From Bacillota bacterium (GTDB lineage: Bacteria; Bacillota; Clostridia; Christensenellales; UMGS416), in NCBI GenBank assembly GCA_023435705.1, contig JAEYRH010000009.1, positions 248,001-312,000 of the forward strand: a stretch of DNA of 64,000 nt, read 5' to 3'. The notes under the pieces are model-generated. The model did no database searches. It was not told where the DNA came from and saw only the letters and a program-made list of their open reading frames with translations. Numbering within the stretch: position 1 is the stretch's first letter; the number at the start of each line of letters is the position of its first letter. A program made the translations under genes and the position numbers. Positions 17,018 through 24,655 of the stretch are shown here, piece by piece.

Positions 17018-18129
17018 GGAGTTTCGTGGTTGCGGGCCGCCTGATCCGCCAGATCACAGGCGATAAGCGCACGTTGCTATTGATTCTATTGGCTCCGGTG
17101 CTGATCCTTTTCATCCTGCACATCGTGCTTACCAGCGGCGTTACCAATGCGCGTATCGGTGTGGTCAACACCGCCGGAGCAGATCTTGCGGTGCTGGAGG
17201 AAAACGCAGTGGTCACCTATCCGGCCGATGAGGCGGCCGCCCTGGCGGACTTGAAAGCAGGCAGGATTGACGCCTTGTTGGTCACCGGGGAGGATGGCGA
17301 CCGGCTGGAGTTGGAGGGGTCTGACCCTACGTTATCAGCGCTTGTGAAGGGCACCTATGCCAAATATGCTGCCCAAAAGGCCGCGGACGCGATGGAGGAG
17401 ATGATCACGCCGCTGCAGGCGCTGGTTGATAAGATCCCCAACGGGTTGAAAAGCCAGCTCACGCTGCCGGATTTCTCCGCGATGCAGCCCAAGCAGCCAG
17501 AGGTCACCGCCCTTTATGGGGAGGACTTTGAGTTCTTTGACAACATCGCCGCAGGCATCATGGGCTTTATCATTTTCTTTCTGGTCTTTCTGCTTTCCGG
17601 CATCTCCTTTCTGAGGGAGCGCATCAGCGGCACGCTGGAGCGCGTGCTGGCCTCCTCGGTGTGCCGGTGGGAAATTGTGCTGGGTTATCTGCTGGGTTTC
17701 GGGCTGTTTGTGGTGCTGCAGACCGTGATCATCCAGAGCTTTCTGCTGTATGTGCTCAAAATCCATTTCACCGGCAGTTTCTGGTCCATCCTGCTGGTAA
17801 ACCTGTTGGCTGCCTCCACGTCGCTGGCACTGGGAACGCTGCTTTCAGCCTTTGCCCGCAACGAGTTCCAATTGTTCCAGTTTATTCCGATCATTATCAT
17901 CCCGCAGGTGCTGTTCAGCGGCCTGTTTGACCTGCGGGATGCGCCTGCATGGGTGCATTGGCTCTCTCAGGCCTTCCCGCTCACCTACACGGCCAACGCA
18001 TTGAAAGACCTGATGATCCGTGGAAAAGACCTGGGCGACGTGTGGGTGAATCTTGCCGTATTGGGCGGGTTCACGGTGCTGTTTATGCTGCTGAACATTT
18101 TGGTGCTGCGGAAATACAGGAAAGCATAA
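17014..18129 (+). CDS. ABC-2 type transporter permease
   Basis: 371 residues. The start overlaps the ATPase stop (ATGA), indicating translational coupling. One N-terminal membrane helix (about 21-40) is followed by an approximately 150-residue extracytoplasmic domain and five or six C-terminal helices with the ABC-2 signature (FLRERISGTLERVLASSVCRWEIVLGYLLG, then FPLTYTANALKDLMIRG). This matches the YhgE/DrrB-type or NodJ-like ABC-2 exporters. It forms a complete exporter with the gene upstream, and a strong terminator follows. Confidence 0.88.
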   Translation: MRSFVVAGRLIRQITGDKRTLLLILLAPVLILFILHIVLTSGVTNARIGVVNTAGADLAVLEENAVVTYPADEAAALADLKAGRIDALLVTGEDGDRLELEGSDPTLSALVKGTYAKYAAQKAADAMEEMITPLQALVDKIPNGLKSQLTLPDFSAMQPKQPEVTALYGEDFEFFDNIAAGIMGFIIFFLVFLLSGISFLRERISGTLERVLASSVCRWEIVLGYLLGFGLFVVLQTVIIQSFLLYVLKIHFTGSFWSILLVNLLAASTSLALGTLLSAFARNEFQLFQFIPIIIIPQVLFSGLFDLRDAPAWVHWLSQAFPLTYTANALKDLMIRGKDLGDVWVNLAVLGGFTVLFMLLNILVLRKYRKA

Positions 18130-18149
18130 GTAAGTTCCTTGCATATGGA

Positions 18150-18188
18150 CACGGCCTCTCCCCATCGCAGGGAGGGGCTATGTTTTTT
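18150..18188 (+). terminator. Intrinsic terminator after the first ABC-2 operon
   Basis: A GC-rich stem (GCCTCTCCCC with GGGAGGGGC, 6-nt loop) is followed by TATG and seven Ts. It ends the transcript containing 16277-18129. Confidence 0.8.
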
Positions 18189-18209
18189 TGAAATCATCAT
18201 GCATATTGC

Positions 18210-18237
18210 TTGACACTCTGATCATACTGTATATAAT
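18210..18237 (+). promoter_or_regulatory. Sigma-A promoter of the YtrA-like operon
   Basis: Perfect hexamers TTGACA (18210-18215) and TATAAT (18232-18237) are separated by 16 nt. The predicted start near 18244 lies just before the operator palindrome at 18251-18269. Confidence 0.85.
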
Positions 18238-18250
18238 GTAGATGCACAGT

Positions 18251-18269
18251 AAACACAATGTTTGTGTTT
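18251..18269 (+). promoter_or_regulatory. Operator palindrome of the GntR/YtrA regulator
   Basis: AAACACAA-TGT-TTGTGTTT is a perfect 8-bp inverted repeat with a 3-nt centre, immediately downstream of the start point and upstream of the GntR gene. Its position predicts a roadblock-type autorepression site. Confidence 0.7.
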
Positions 18270-18282
18270 GAAAGGGACCCCA

Positions 18283-18657
18283 ATGAACCTGATCATCTCC
18301 AACGCGTCAGACGCGCCGATCTATGAGCAGATCACCGGGCAGATCAAAAACCTGATCATGCGCGGTGAACTCACGGAAAACGAGCTGCTTCCCTCCATCC
18401 GCAGCCTGGCAAAGGAGCTGCAGATCAGCGTGATCACCACCAAGCGGGCCTATGAGGAGCTGGAGCGGGAGGGCTACATTGTGTCGGTGCCGGGCAAGGG
18501 CTCCTATGTGGCGGCGCAAAACCTGGAGCTGATGCGCGAGGCCCGTATCAAGATCGTGGAGGAAAAGCTCAGCGAAGCCGCGGCTGCGGGCCGCTCCATC
18601 GATTTGCTGCTTCAGGACATGCAAGACATGCTGAAGCTTTTCTATGAGGAGGACTGA
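18283..18657 (+). CDS. GntR-family transcriptional regulator, YtrA subfamily
   Basis: 124 residues from the ATG at 18283 (AAAGGGA upstream). The winged helix of the GntR family spans about 10-78 (IYEQITGQIKNLIMRGELTENELLPSIRSLAKEL, TTKRAYEELEREGYIVSVPGKGSYV). The short approximately 45-residue helical tail that replaces a large ligand domain defines the YtrA group, which usually represses an adjacent ABC transporter operon. The gene is first in an operon with an ATPase and a permease. A perfect palindrome between promoter and gene is the likely binding site, giving autoregulation. Confidence 0.92.
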   Translation: MNLIISNASDAPIYEQITGQIKNLIMRGELTENELLPSIRSLAKELQISVITTKRAYEELEREGYIVSVPGKGSYVAAQNLELMREARIKIVEEKLSEAAAAGRSIDLLLQDMQDMLKLFYEED

Positions 18658-18658
18658 C

Positions 18659-19537
18659 ATGGCAGAGATTCTGAAAATTGAGAAACTAAACAAAGCTTTT
18701 AAGGAGTTCTCGCTCCACGATGTGGACCTTTCGTTGGAGCGGGGCTATATCATGGGCTTCATCGGTCCCAACGGCGCCGGCAAGAGCACCACGATCAAGC
18801 TCATCATGAACCTGCTTCGCCGTGACAGTGGCACGATTCACGTGTTTGGGCAGGATAATTTGGCCCACGAACGGGAGATCAAGCAGCGCATTGGCTTTGT
18901 TTATGATGAAAATGTGTTTTATGAGGAGCTGACTGTGGCAGAAATGAAGGGCATTGTGTCTTGCTTCTACAGCCGGTGGGATGAGCAGGCATTTCAGAAG
19001 CGCCTGAAAGACTTTGACCTGCCGCCCAAGCGCAAAATCAAGGAGCTTTCCAAGGGCATGAAGATGAAGTTCTCGCTAGCGGTGGCTCTTTCGCACCACG
19101 CCGAGCTTTTGATCATGGATGAGCCCACCTCGGGCCTGGACCCCATTGTGCGCAGCGAGCTGCTGGAGATCCTGGGCCATGAGATGCAGGATGAAAACAA
19201 GGCGGTCTTCTTTTCCACACACATCACCGGTGACCTGGACCGCGTGGCCGACTTCGTGACATTGATCGATCGGGGCCGGATCGTGTTTTCACAGCCGAAG
19301 GATGACATCATTGACCGCTACGCCGTGGTGAAGGGCCCGCTGGAGCTTCTTGATGGCGACACGCGCAAGGGCTTTGTGGCCGTGAAGGAGAACCGTTTTG
19401 GTTTTGAGGCGCTTGCCACAGACCGTCAGGCCGTGCACCGGCAGTTTGGTGACAGCGTTTTGGTTGAGAAGCCCACACTGGAAGATGTGATGCTCTATTT
19501 CACAAGGAGGCACACCGATGCTCAGCTTGATTTATAA
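18659..19537 (+). CDS. ABC transporter ATP-binding protein (YtrB-like)
   Basis: 292 residues. The ATG at 18659 follows GAGGAGG inside the end of the regulator gene. Motifs: Walker A GPNGAGKST, signature ELSKGMKMKFSLA (LSGGQ variant), Walker B ELLIMDEPTSGLDP, and an H-loop in FFSTHITGDLDRVAD. An approximately 80-residue C-terminal extension is typical of the YtrB/EcfA-like single-domain exporters regulated by YtrA proteins. It pairs with the overlapping permease gene. Cell-envelope stress responses use such systems in Bacillota; the substrate is not evident. Confidence 0.92.
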   Translation: MAEILKIEKLNKAFKEFSLHDVDLSLERGYIMGFIGPNGAGKSTTIKLIMNLLRRDSGTIHVFGQDNLAHEREIKQRIGFVYDENVFYEELTVAEMKGIVSCFYSRWDEQAFQKRLKDFDLPPKRKIKELSKGMKMKFSLAVALSHHAELLIMDEPTSGLDPIVRSELLEILGHEMQDENKAVFFSTHITGDLDRVADFVTLIDRGRIVFSQPKDDIIDRYAVVKGPLELLDGDTRKGFVAVKENRFGFEALATDRQAVHRQFGDSVLVEKPTLEDVMLYFTRRHTDAQLDL

Positions 19538-20177
19538 AGACCTGATGGTGCAGAGGAAGACGCTGTTGTGGGGTTTTCTTTACGTCCTGATCTTTTCCTT
19601 TGCCTTCAGCACCGGCGGCAGCGCGATGTTCACTGCCGGGGCTTTCGCCGTGGCTTATCTGCTGATCCAGACGCCTGCCGCCCATGACGACAAATGCAAC
19701 GCCGACCGCATGCTCAACAGCCTGCCCATCAGCCGCGGCATGATCGTCACGGCAAAATACCTCTCCGTTGCGGTCTATGTGGCCATCGGCGTGGTGCAAT
19801 ACATCGCCGTGTATGCGATTGTCAGCCTTATTGGCCAGCCGTTCCCCGTTTATCCGGCCTCTTGGGAGGCTTTTGCAGGGCTGTTGTTCATCACAGCGTT
19901 TTTCGCGTCAGTCTATTATCCAATCCTGTTCCGCTTTGGTTTCCTAAAGACCAGATATCAGACCATCATCCTGTTCGCTGGGCTGTTCGCGTCCGGCAGC
20001 GCGGTGGTGCTGGCCTTGAAACAGGAAGACAGCCTGCCCTTTCTGGGTTCCCTGGGCGAGTTTGTAAACGCACAGCCCGCTTGGCTGATCGGATGTGGCG
20101 TGGCCGGCATCCTGCTGGCGATGCTGCTGGTGTCGTGGAGCCTGTCAGTCCGGTTTTATACCCGCAGGGAGTTCTGA
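19518..20177 (+). CDS. ABC-2 type permease of the YtrA-regulated system
   Basis: 219 residues. The start overlaps the end of the ATPase gene by 20 bp, with AAGGAGG in front. There are about six membrane segments: LLWGFLYVLIFSFAFSTGG, AGAFAVAYLLIQ, YLSVAVYVAIGVVQYIAVYA, a central pair and a C-terminal pair. PAAHDDKCNADRMLNSLP between helices is typical of the small ABC-2 permeases found with YtrA/YtrB. Its last 33 bp overlap the convergent diguanylate cyclase gene. Confidence 0.85.
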   Translation: MLSLIYKDLMVQRKTLLWGFLYVLIFSFAFSTGGSAMFTAGAFAVAYLLIQTPAAHDDKCNADRMLNSLPISRGMIVTAKYLSVAVYVAIGVVQYIAVYAIVSLIGQPFPVYPASWEAFAGLLFITAFFASVYYPILFRFGFLKTRYQTIILFAGLFASGSAVVLALKQEDSLPFLGSLGEFVNAQPAWLIGCGVAGILLAMLLVSWSLSVRFYTRREF

Positions 20178-21311
20178 TTTTCGGGATGCATTTCCCTTTT
20201 TGTCCTCATACATCAGCGAGTCGATGTGATGGAGAAACGCCTCTGCGTCCATCCTGCAGGAGGGCTCATACACCGATCCCCCGATGCTCATGTTGAGGCG
20301 GTAGGGTCGTGTGCCGCTGTCATTAAATTCTTCAAGGCGCCGGCGGATCCGGGTGATGGTCTTGTCCAGCAGGCTTTGCCGGCCGATATCCATCAGGATC
20401 AGGAATTCGTCTCCGCCGTAGCGTGCGATGATGTCATTGTGCCGCACACAGCTTTTCAGCAGCTCCACGGTGTCAGTCAGCGCGTTGTCGCCGGCGCTGT
20501 GGCCCAGGCTGTCGTTGATCACCTTAAAATTGACCATGTCGATCAGGATGGCCGCAAATGGCCCGTGACGGTCCACTGCCCGGATCCGGTCGCTCAGCGT
20601 GCGGTCAAGGATGCCCCGGTTGTAGGCGCCGGTGAGATAATCGGTGTCCAGCCGGCGGTCCTGGATGTTGAAATACAACAGCAGTATGGACAGAGCTGTG
20701 CTGGACCAGATCAGGTTTGTGCCCATGATCAGTGATTGGAGCACACCGCCGATGACCGGTGGCAACGGAAACAGGATCAATGCTTTGAAGTAGCGTGCTT
20801 CGATTTTCTTTCGGTTCAACAGCAGCAGCACCGTGGCGTAGAGCATGAGCACATAACTGGGGATTGTGTGCAGTAAAACCAATGGCCCGCGGTGATAGGT
20901 GTTTTGGCCGTCGATCAGAAACGTCCAGCCGGTAAACACCGTCGCTGCGGTTAGCAGCGCATTGGCTGCGACCAGGCATATCAAAGGATTGGCGGTTTTT
21001 TTCAAACGGCCTTCGTCGCGGAAAATCTGGAAATCCACATAGAGCAAATACAACGACGCGATGATGGGGGAGATCAGGTAAAGGGCGATGTTGGTCGCCC
21101 AACTGAAGATGTGGAAGAGGGACCCCGGGTGGCCTTCCACCAGCCGTGTAGCGGTATCCAGAGCAAGGATCAGCGCCACGGAGATCGCCAGACACAGAAA
21201 CAGTTTATGCTGCAGAAGGTTATGTTCTGCCCGGCGCCTTGTGTTGCCGATGATGAAAGCAAGAAACAAAATACAAAACAGGCTGATATCAATATCTCTT
21301 GCAATCGTCAT
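20145..21311 (-). CDS. Membrane-anchored diguanylate cyclase (GGDEF), downstream paralogue
   Basis: 388 residues. The N-terminal about 215 residues contain six or seven membrane helices, probably a sensory module. The C-terminal GGDEF domain is intact: RLDTDYLTGAYNRG, DMVNFKVINDSLGHSAGD (metal-binding Asp and substrate-binding Asn/Asp) and the active loop RYGGDEF. An inhibitory I-site R-H-N-D lies exactly five residues before GGDEF, so product feedback is expected. It condenses two GTP to c-di-GMP at the inner face of the membrane. The start overlaps its paralogue by ATGA. Its 3' end overlaps the convergent permease gene by 33 bp. Confidence 0.93.
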   Translation of the reverse strand: MTIARDIDISLFCILFLAFIIGNTRRRAEHNLLQHKLFLCLAISVALILALDTATRLVEGHPGSLFHIFSWATNIALYLISPIIASLYLLYVDFQIFRDEGRLKKTANPLICLVAANALLTAATVFTGWTFLIDGQNTYHRGPLVLLHTIPSYVLMLYATVLLLLNRKKIEARYFKALILFPLPPVIGGVLQSLIMGTNLIWSSTALSILLLYFNIQDRRLDTDYLTGAYNRGILDRTLSDRIRAVDRHGPFAAILIDMVNFKVINDSLGHSAGDNALTDTVELLKSCVRHNDIIARYGGDEFLILMDIGRQSLLDKTITRIRRRLEEFNDSGTRPYRLNMSIGGSVYEPSCRMDAEAFLHHIDSLMYEDKKGNASRKSELPAGIKPD

Positions 21312-22471
21312 GACATAACACCAGCCGGGTATGATTGCACGGGCACAGCGGAGCCGGTCTTTTTTTTGTCTTCATAGAGCAGACGGTCCAGCAATTTGAG
21401 CAGCTCCTTCGCGTCCAGATTCAGTCCCTTGTGATATACGGTGCAGCCCACGCTGACAGACAACCGGTACGGCTTGCCGCTTGTTTGGTTGAACTCCTCC
21501 AGCCCGAGCTGAATGCGGCGGACTGTCTCCAGCAGGTTGTCTTCCCTTGAGATGTCCAACACCACCAGGAATTCATCACCTCCATACCGGGCGATGAAAT
21601 CATGCTCCCGCAGAGATGCCTGGAGAACCCTCACGGTGTCCAGAAGGGCATTATCTCCAGCCACATGGCCGTGGGTGTCGTTGATGGCTTTGAAGCCGTC
21701 CAGATCGATCAATATCGCGGAGAACGGAAAGCCCCTTGCGGCTTTTTCCCTCAGGTATTGGTCCAGCAGGCGCCGGTTGAACACGCCGGTCAGATAATCG
21801 GTATCCAACCGTTTGTCCTGCAGATTGAAATGCAGCATCAGCGATGAAAGTGTCAACCCGCATTGTGCCATTGACAGCCCAACGGTCATGCTTTGCAGGA
21901 TGCCGCCAATGAACGGCGGCACAATGAAGAGCACCATTGTGAAAAAATGCCTTCTCTCCAGCCTATGACGATTTCTCATGATGAGCCAGAACGAATATAG
22001 CATAAGAAGAATGCTGACGGAGAACTGGACAAAAAACAAAGGCCCTCTGCTGTATGTGTTTTCCGGGCTCACTGTGAAATACCAGCCGGTGAAAACGCTG
22101 CTTAGCGCGAGGGCACCGTTTGCAAACAGGCATGCCAGTAATGCCAACCGGTAGCCCCCAAGACGCGCCTCATTGTGGAAGATCTGGTAATCTGCATAGA
22201 GGATCCACAGACAGGGGATGGTGGGCACTCCCAGATAAAGCAGCATGTTGCTAATCCAGTTGGCGTAATAGGCTGCGTCACCTGGCACTCTATCCACTAT
22301 CCTGGAAAGACCGTCGAACACCAGCATGGCGGCTAGCGCGCCGATCAACATGAGAAATAACCGGTGCTGCGTAAACGCACGCTCCATGCGCTTGGTGGTG
22401 TTTGCCCAGATAAACACCACAATCAGAACCGATATGATATCGATATCGATCTCGTTGATGATTGCACTCAT
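21308..22471 (-). CDS. Membrane-anchored diguanylate cyclase (GGDEF), upstream paralogue
   Basis: 387 residues, same architecture as its neighbour: a multi-pass N-terminus of about 215 residues, then a GGDEF domain with RLDTDYLTGVFNRR, DLDGFKAINDTHGHVAGD and RYGGDEF. An I-site R-E-H-D sits five residues upstream of GGDEF. All catalytic residues look intact. CAGGAGA precedes the ATG, and a TATAAT hexamer lies about 30 nt upstream. The pair arose by tandem duplication; the membrane halves have diverged more than the catalytic halves, suggesting different input signals (inference). Confidence 0.93.
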   Translation of the reverse strand: MSAIINEIDIDIISVLIVVFIWANTTKRMERAFTQHRLFLMLIGALAAMLVFDGLSRIVDRVPGDAAYYANWISNMLLYLGVPTIPCLWILYADYQIFHNEARLGGYRLALLACLFANGALALSSVFTGWYFTVSPENTYSRGPLFFVQFSVSILLMLYSFWLIMRNRHRLERRHFFTMVLFIVPPFIGGILQSMTVGLSMAQCGLTLSSLMLHFNLQDKRLDTDYLTGVFNRRLLDQYLREKAARGFPFSAILIDLDGFKAINDTHGHVAGDNALLDTVRVLQASLREHDFIARYGGDEFLVVLDISREDNLLETVRRIQLGLEEFNQTSGKPYRLSVSVGCTVYHKGLNLDAKELLKLLDRLLYEDKKKTGSAVPVQSYPAGVMS

Positions 22472-22563
22472 GCCAGTCTCCTGTGAGCTGTTTATGAATT
22501 ATATCAGAACCGTCATGAGATTGCATCTGGAAAATGGATTGGTATGCAAATGCGAATAGTGCC

Positions 22564-22594
22564 AGAAAGGGCGAGCCATTCAGATGACTCGCCC
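22564..22594 (-). terminator. Terminator of the Fe-S protein gene
   Basis: On the minus strand GGGCGAG-T-CAT and ATG-G-CTCGCCC form a stem closing a CTGA loop, followed by TTTCT. It lies 18 nt after the stop of the ferredoxin-like gene. Confidence 0.8.
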
Positions 22595-22611
22595 GCTTGC
22601 CTTGGCTAGAG

Positions 22612-23367
22612 TTAGCCGATGATTTCGCCGTTGGTGTCGATTGTGACCACCTGCCAGGGGATCATCACCCCGGCGTTCATCATCGCTTGCTTTGCTGCGT
22701 GCACGATGCCGCCGCAGCAGGGCACCGACATCCGCAGCACAGTCAGAGACTGAATCTCATTTGCCCGCAGGATCATCTCAAGCTTCTCGGCATAATCTGC
22801 GTCGTCCAGCTTGGGGCAGCCGATCAACGTGACGCGGCCCTTCATCCACTTGCTGTGCACATTGGCATTGGCATAGGCAGTGCAGTCTGCCGCCACCAGC
22901 AGGTGGGCATTGTTGAGGTAGGGCGCAGTGGGCGGCACCAGCTGGATCTGAACCGGCCACTGCCGCAGTTCTGACGGTTGCTCGCCGGCTGGGGCGGTTG
23001 CGGCTGCTTCCACCGGTTGGGCGGGTTTGCGCTCGATGGACCGGGCGTGGGTGCCGGGGCAGCCGCAGGCAAGAGTGCCGTGGCCGCCATGGGCAGCTTG
23101 GGCTTTCGGCGGCTCCGCCGGCTTGTTCTTCTCTGCCAGGTGCTTTTCAACAGCCGCCGCGTCAAACGCCGCCGCTTCCCGCTCCTCAATGTGAATGGCA
23201 TCCACCGGGCAGGCCGGCAGGCATGCGCCCAGGCCGTCGCAATAGCTTTCGCTGATGAGTCTGGCCTTTCCGTCGATCATCTGGATCGCGCCTTCGTGGC
23301 ACGCGTTGGCGCACAATCCGCAGCCGTTGCATTTTTTTTCGTCTATGGTGATGATGTTTCGTTTCAT
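22612..23367 (-). CDS. Ferredoxin-like 2[4Fe-4S] protein with extra C-terminal domain
   Basis: 251 residues from the ATG at 23367, which has GGAGG 7 nt upstream; the frame extends further upstream without a plausible start. Residues about 6-60 are a bacterial ferredoxin domain with two cluster motifs, CNGCGLCANACHEG and CDGLGACLPACPVD (the second with a C-x3-C spacing, seen in related proteins). A charged Pro/Ala-rich linker (about 70-135) has a CGCPG motif. The C-terminal domain (QIQLVPPTAPYLNNAHLL, VLRMSVPCCGG) has more Cys residues and resembles the iron-sulfur-binding reductase-like proteins found widely in Clostridia. Probably an electron carrier or redox sensor; the partner is unknown. 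Confidence 0.85.
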   Translation of the reverse strand: MKRNIITIDEKKCNGCGLCANACHEGAIQMIDGKARLISESYCDGLGACLPACPVDAIHIEEREAAAFDAAAVEKHLAEKNKPAEPPKAQAAHGGHGTLACGCPGTHARSIERKPAQPVEAAATAPAGEQPSELRQWPVQIQLVPPTAPYLNNAHLLVAADCTAYANANVHSKWMKGRVTLIGCPKLDDADYAEKLEMILRANEIQSLTVLRMSVPCCGGIVHAAKQAMMNAGVMIPWQVVTIDTNGEIIG

Positions 23368-23476
23368 TTTCATGCCTCCGTGTTTCTGATGGTTGTATTG
23401 TACCTTCATTCTTTGTTTCCATCGGTAACTTGGGCAACAAATCTTGTTTGTGATGAAAAAAATCCAGATATATATC

Positions 23477-23512
23477 TTGACGCGATATATCACGATGTAA
23501 TATAATCGTGAT
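23477..23512 (+). promoter_or_regulatory. padR promoter with overlapping PadR-type operator
   Basis: TTGACG (23477-23482) and TATAAT (23501-23506) with an 18-nt spacer form the promoter. The perfect inverted repeat ATCACGAT-N8-ATCGTGAT (23489-23496 and 23505-23512) overlaps the -10, the layout of an autorepressor site. A further half-site, TCGTGATATAAC, lies at about 23526-23537. The divergent ferredoxin-like gene may also be affected. Confidence 0.8.
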
Positions 23513-23562
23513 GTAGTATAACGAGTCGTGATATAACGCACTCTGTTATAACGGAGGAACCA

Positions 23563-23895
23563 ATGGAAATTGATAAGTTGAAACACGAATACCTGCCCAT
23601 GTCGGAGACGGCGTATTACATGCTTCTTTCGCTGGGCGAGGTGCGCCATGGCTACGGCATCATGCAGCATGTGGAGGAGCTCACAAACCACCGCATCCGC
23701 CTTGGCGCAGGCACCGTCTATGGCACGCTTTCCCGAATGGAGAAAGATGGCCTGATCCGCGCGGTGGCAGAGGTGGAGCGGCGCAAGCTCTATCAGATCA
23801 CCGCTGCCGGCGTGGGATTACTCAAAGCAGAAGCTGCTCGAATCAGGGAGCTATATGAAAATGGAAAAAGGGTAAGAGGTGATATATATGATTGA
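23563..23895 (+). CDS. PadR-family transcriptional regulator
   Basis: 110 residues, the length of the short (subfamily 2) PadR proteins; CGGAGG precedes the ATG. The winged helix spans about 10-85, with the family pattern MSETAYYMLLSLGEVRHGYGIM and RLGAGTVYGTLSRMEKDGLI, then a C-terminal dimerisation helix. PadR proteins are usually repressors relieved by phenolics, drugs or envelope stress. It lies directly upstream of, and overlaps, a DUF2812 gene, a common PadR pairing. The palindrome over its own promoter suggests autorepression. Confidence 0.93.
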   Translation: MEIDKLKHEYLPMSETAYYMLLSLGEVRHGYGIMQHVEELTNHRIRLGAGTVYGTLSRMEKDGLIRAVAEVERRKLYQITAAGVGLLKAEAARIRELYENGKRVRGDIYD

Positions 23896-24427
23896 GAGGC
23901 AGACGAAAATTCTGTGGTGGTGGCCGTGGCAAACCGACAAGGTGGAGGCTTATCTGGAAACGCAGGCCGGTGAGGGTTGGGTGCTGGTGAAAGCCGGCTG
24001 GGCATGCGCGAGCTTTACCTTTGAGCGGCGCAACCCGGCCCGGGTGCGCTATTGCCTGGACTACCAGGAGAAGATGAAGCCAGACTACCAGGCGCTGTTT
24101 CAAGATGCCGGGTGGAAGATGGAGTATCACGGATCGGGCTGGTACATCTGGAGCATGCCATACGAAGGGGTGCGGCCGGCGATCTATACCGACGATGGCT
24201 CCTTGATCAGGCGCAACAATGCCATCCTGGCTTCGGTGAGCGCGGTGCTGGCTGCGCAAATGCCCATGGCTGTCGTTACGCTGCAAAACCTCGATGAAAA
24301 GTCATCGTTTATCTTGGCATTGGCCGTTGTTTGGGCTTTTTGCATGGCATTGCAGGCAGGAGTCGTCGTTGGCATGGCCGTGGGCATCAACCGGCTGAAG
24401 CATAGGAAAAGCAAACGGGCGCTTTAG
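23888..24427 (+). CDS. DUF2812 membrane protein paired with PadR
   Basis: 179 residues from the ATG at 23888, using AGAGGTG inside the end of padR. A soluble N-terminal domain (about 1-105) carries the DUF2812 signature (WWWPWQTDKVEAYLE, GWVLVKAG, ALFQDAGWKMEYHG). Two C-terminal membrane helices follow (about 118-140 and 148-168). DUF2812 genes nearly always follow a PadR regulator, and the function is unknown. It may sense or counter membrane-active compounds (inference from the pairing). The degraded second copy just downstream shows that this locus once held two. Confidence 0.85.
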   Translation: MIERQTKILWWWPWQTDKVEAYLETQAGEGWVLVKAGWACASFTFERRNPARVRYCLDYQEKMKPDYQALFQDAGWKMEYHGSGWYIWSMPYEGVRPAIYTDDGSLIRRNNAILASVSAVLAAQMPMAVVTLQNLDEKSSFILALAVVWAFCMALQAGVVVGMAVGINRLKHRKSKRAL

Positions 24428-24460
24428 CGGAGGGACAGATGAGGACGGTGGTAGACGGTA

Positions 24461-24622
24461 ATGAATGAGTGCGAGTGGAGTCTTTAGTTCTGGTGGCCCT
24501 GGCAGTCTGACAAAATCGAAACTTACATTGAGGGATGCGGTGCCAGGGCTCTAAATTGTTTGATGGGTGCCAAAACTCAAGAAGGAATATGCAAGATCGC
24601 TGTTTACGGATAAAGAACGGGG
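24461..24622 (+). pseudogene. Degraded second copy of the DUF2812 gene
   Basis: From an ATG at 24461 the translation aligns codon for codon with the start of the neighbouring DUF2812 protein, reaching FWWPWQSDKIETYIE, but codon 9 is TAG (24485-24487). After an internal deletion and a frameshift, another frame (about 24570-24618) reads KLKKEYARSLFTDKE, matching the KMKPDYQALFQDAGW part of the intact protein. The membrane helices are gone. It is a clear gene remnant, about a quarter of the original length. Confidence 0.75.
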
Positions 24623-24647
24623 GCGGGTTGAAACCCGCCCCCGTTCC
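24614..24647 (-). terminator. Terminator of the GH3 gene
   Basis: A perfect 15-bp stem (GAACGGGGGCGGGTT with its complement, 2-nt centre) lies 9 nt after the GH3 stop. On the minus strand it is followed by TTTAT, while on the plus strand no T-run follows, so it serves the minus-strand gene. Confidence 0.75.
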
Positions 24648-24655
24648 AGATCAGA

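Noticed and set aside
23368..23691. Upstream extension of the ferredoxin-like frame to 23691
   Set aside because: It would run through the padR promoter and gene, has no ribosome binding site, and its translation is unlike the rest; the start at 23367 has a good site.
24614..24647. Hairpin as terminator for the DUF2812 gene on the plus strand
   Set aside because: No T-run follows on the plus strand; the T-run is on the minus strand after the GH3 gene.
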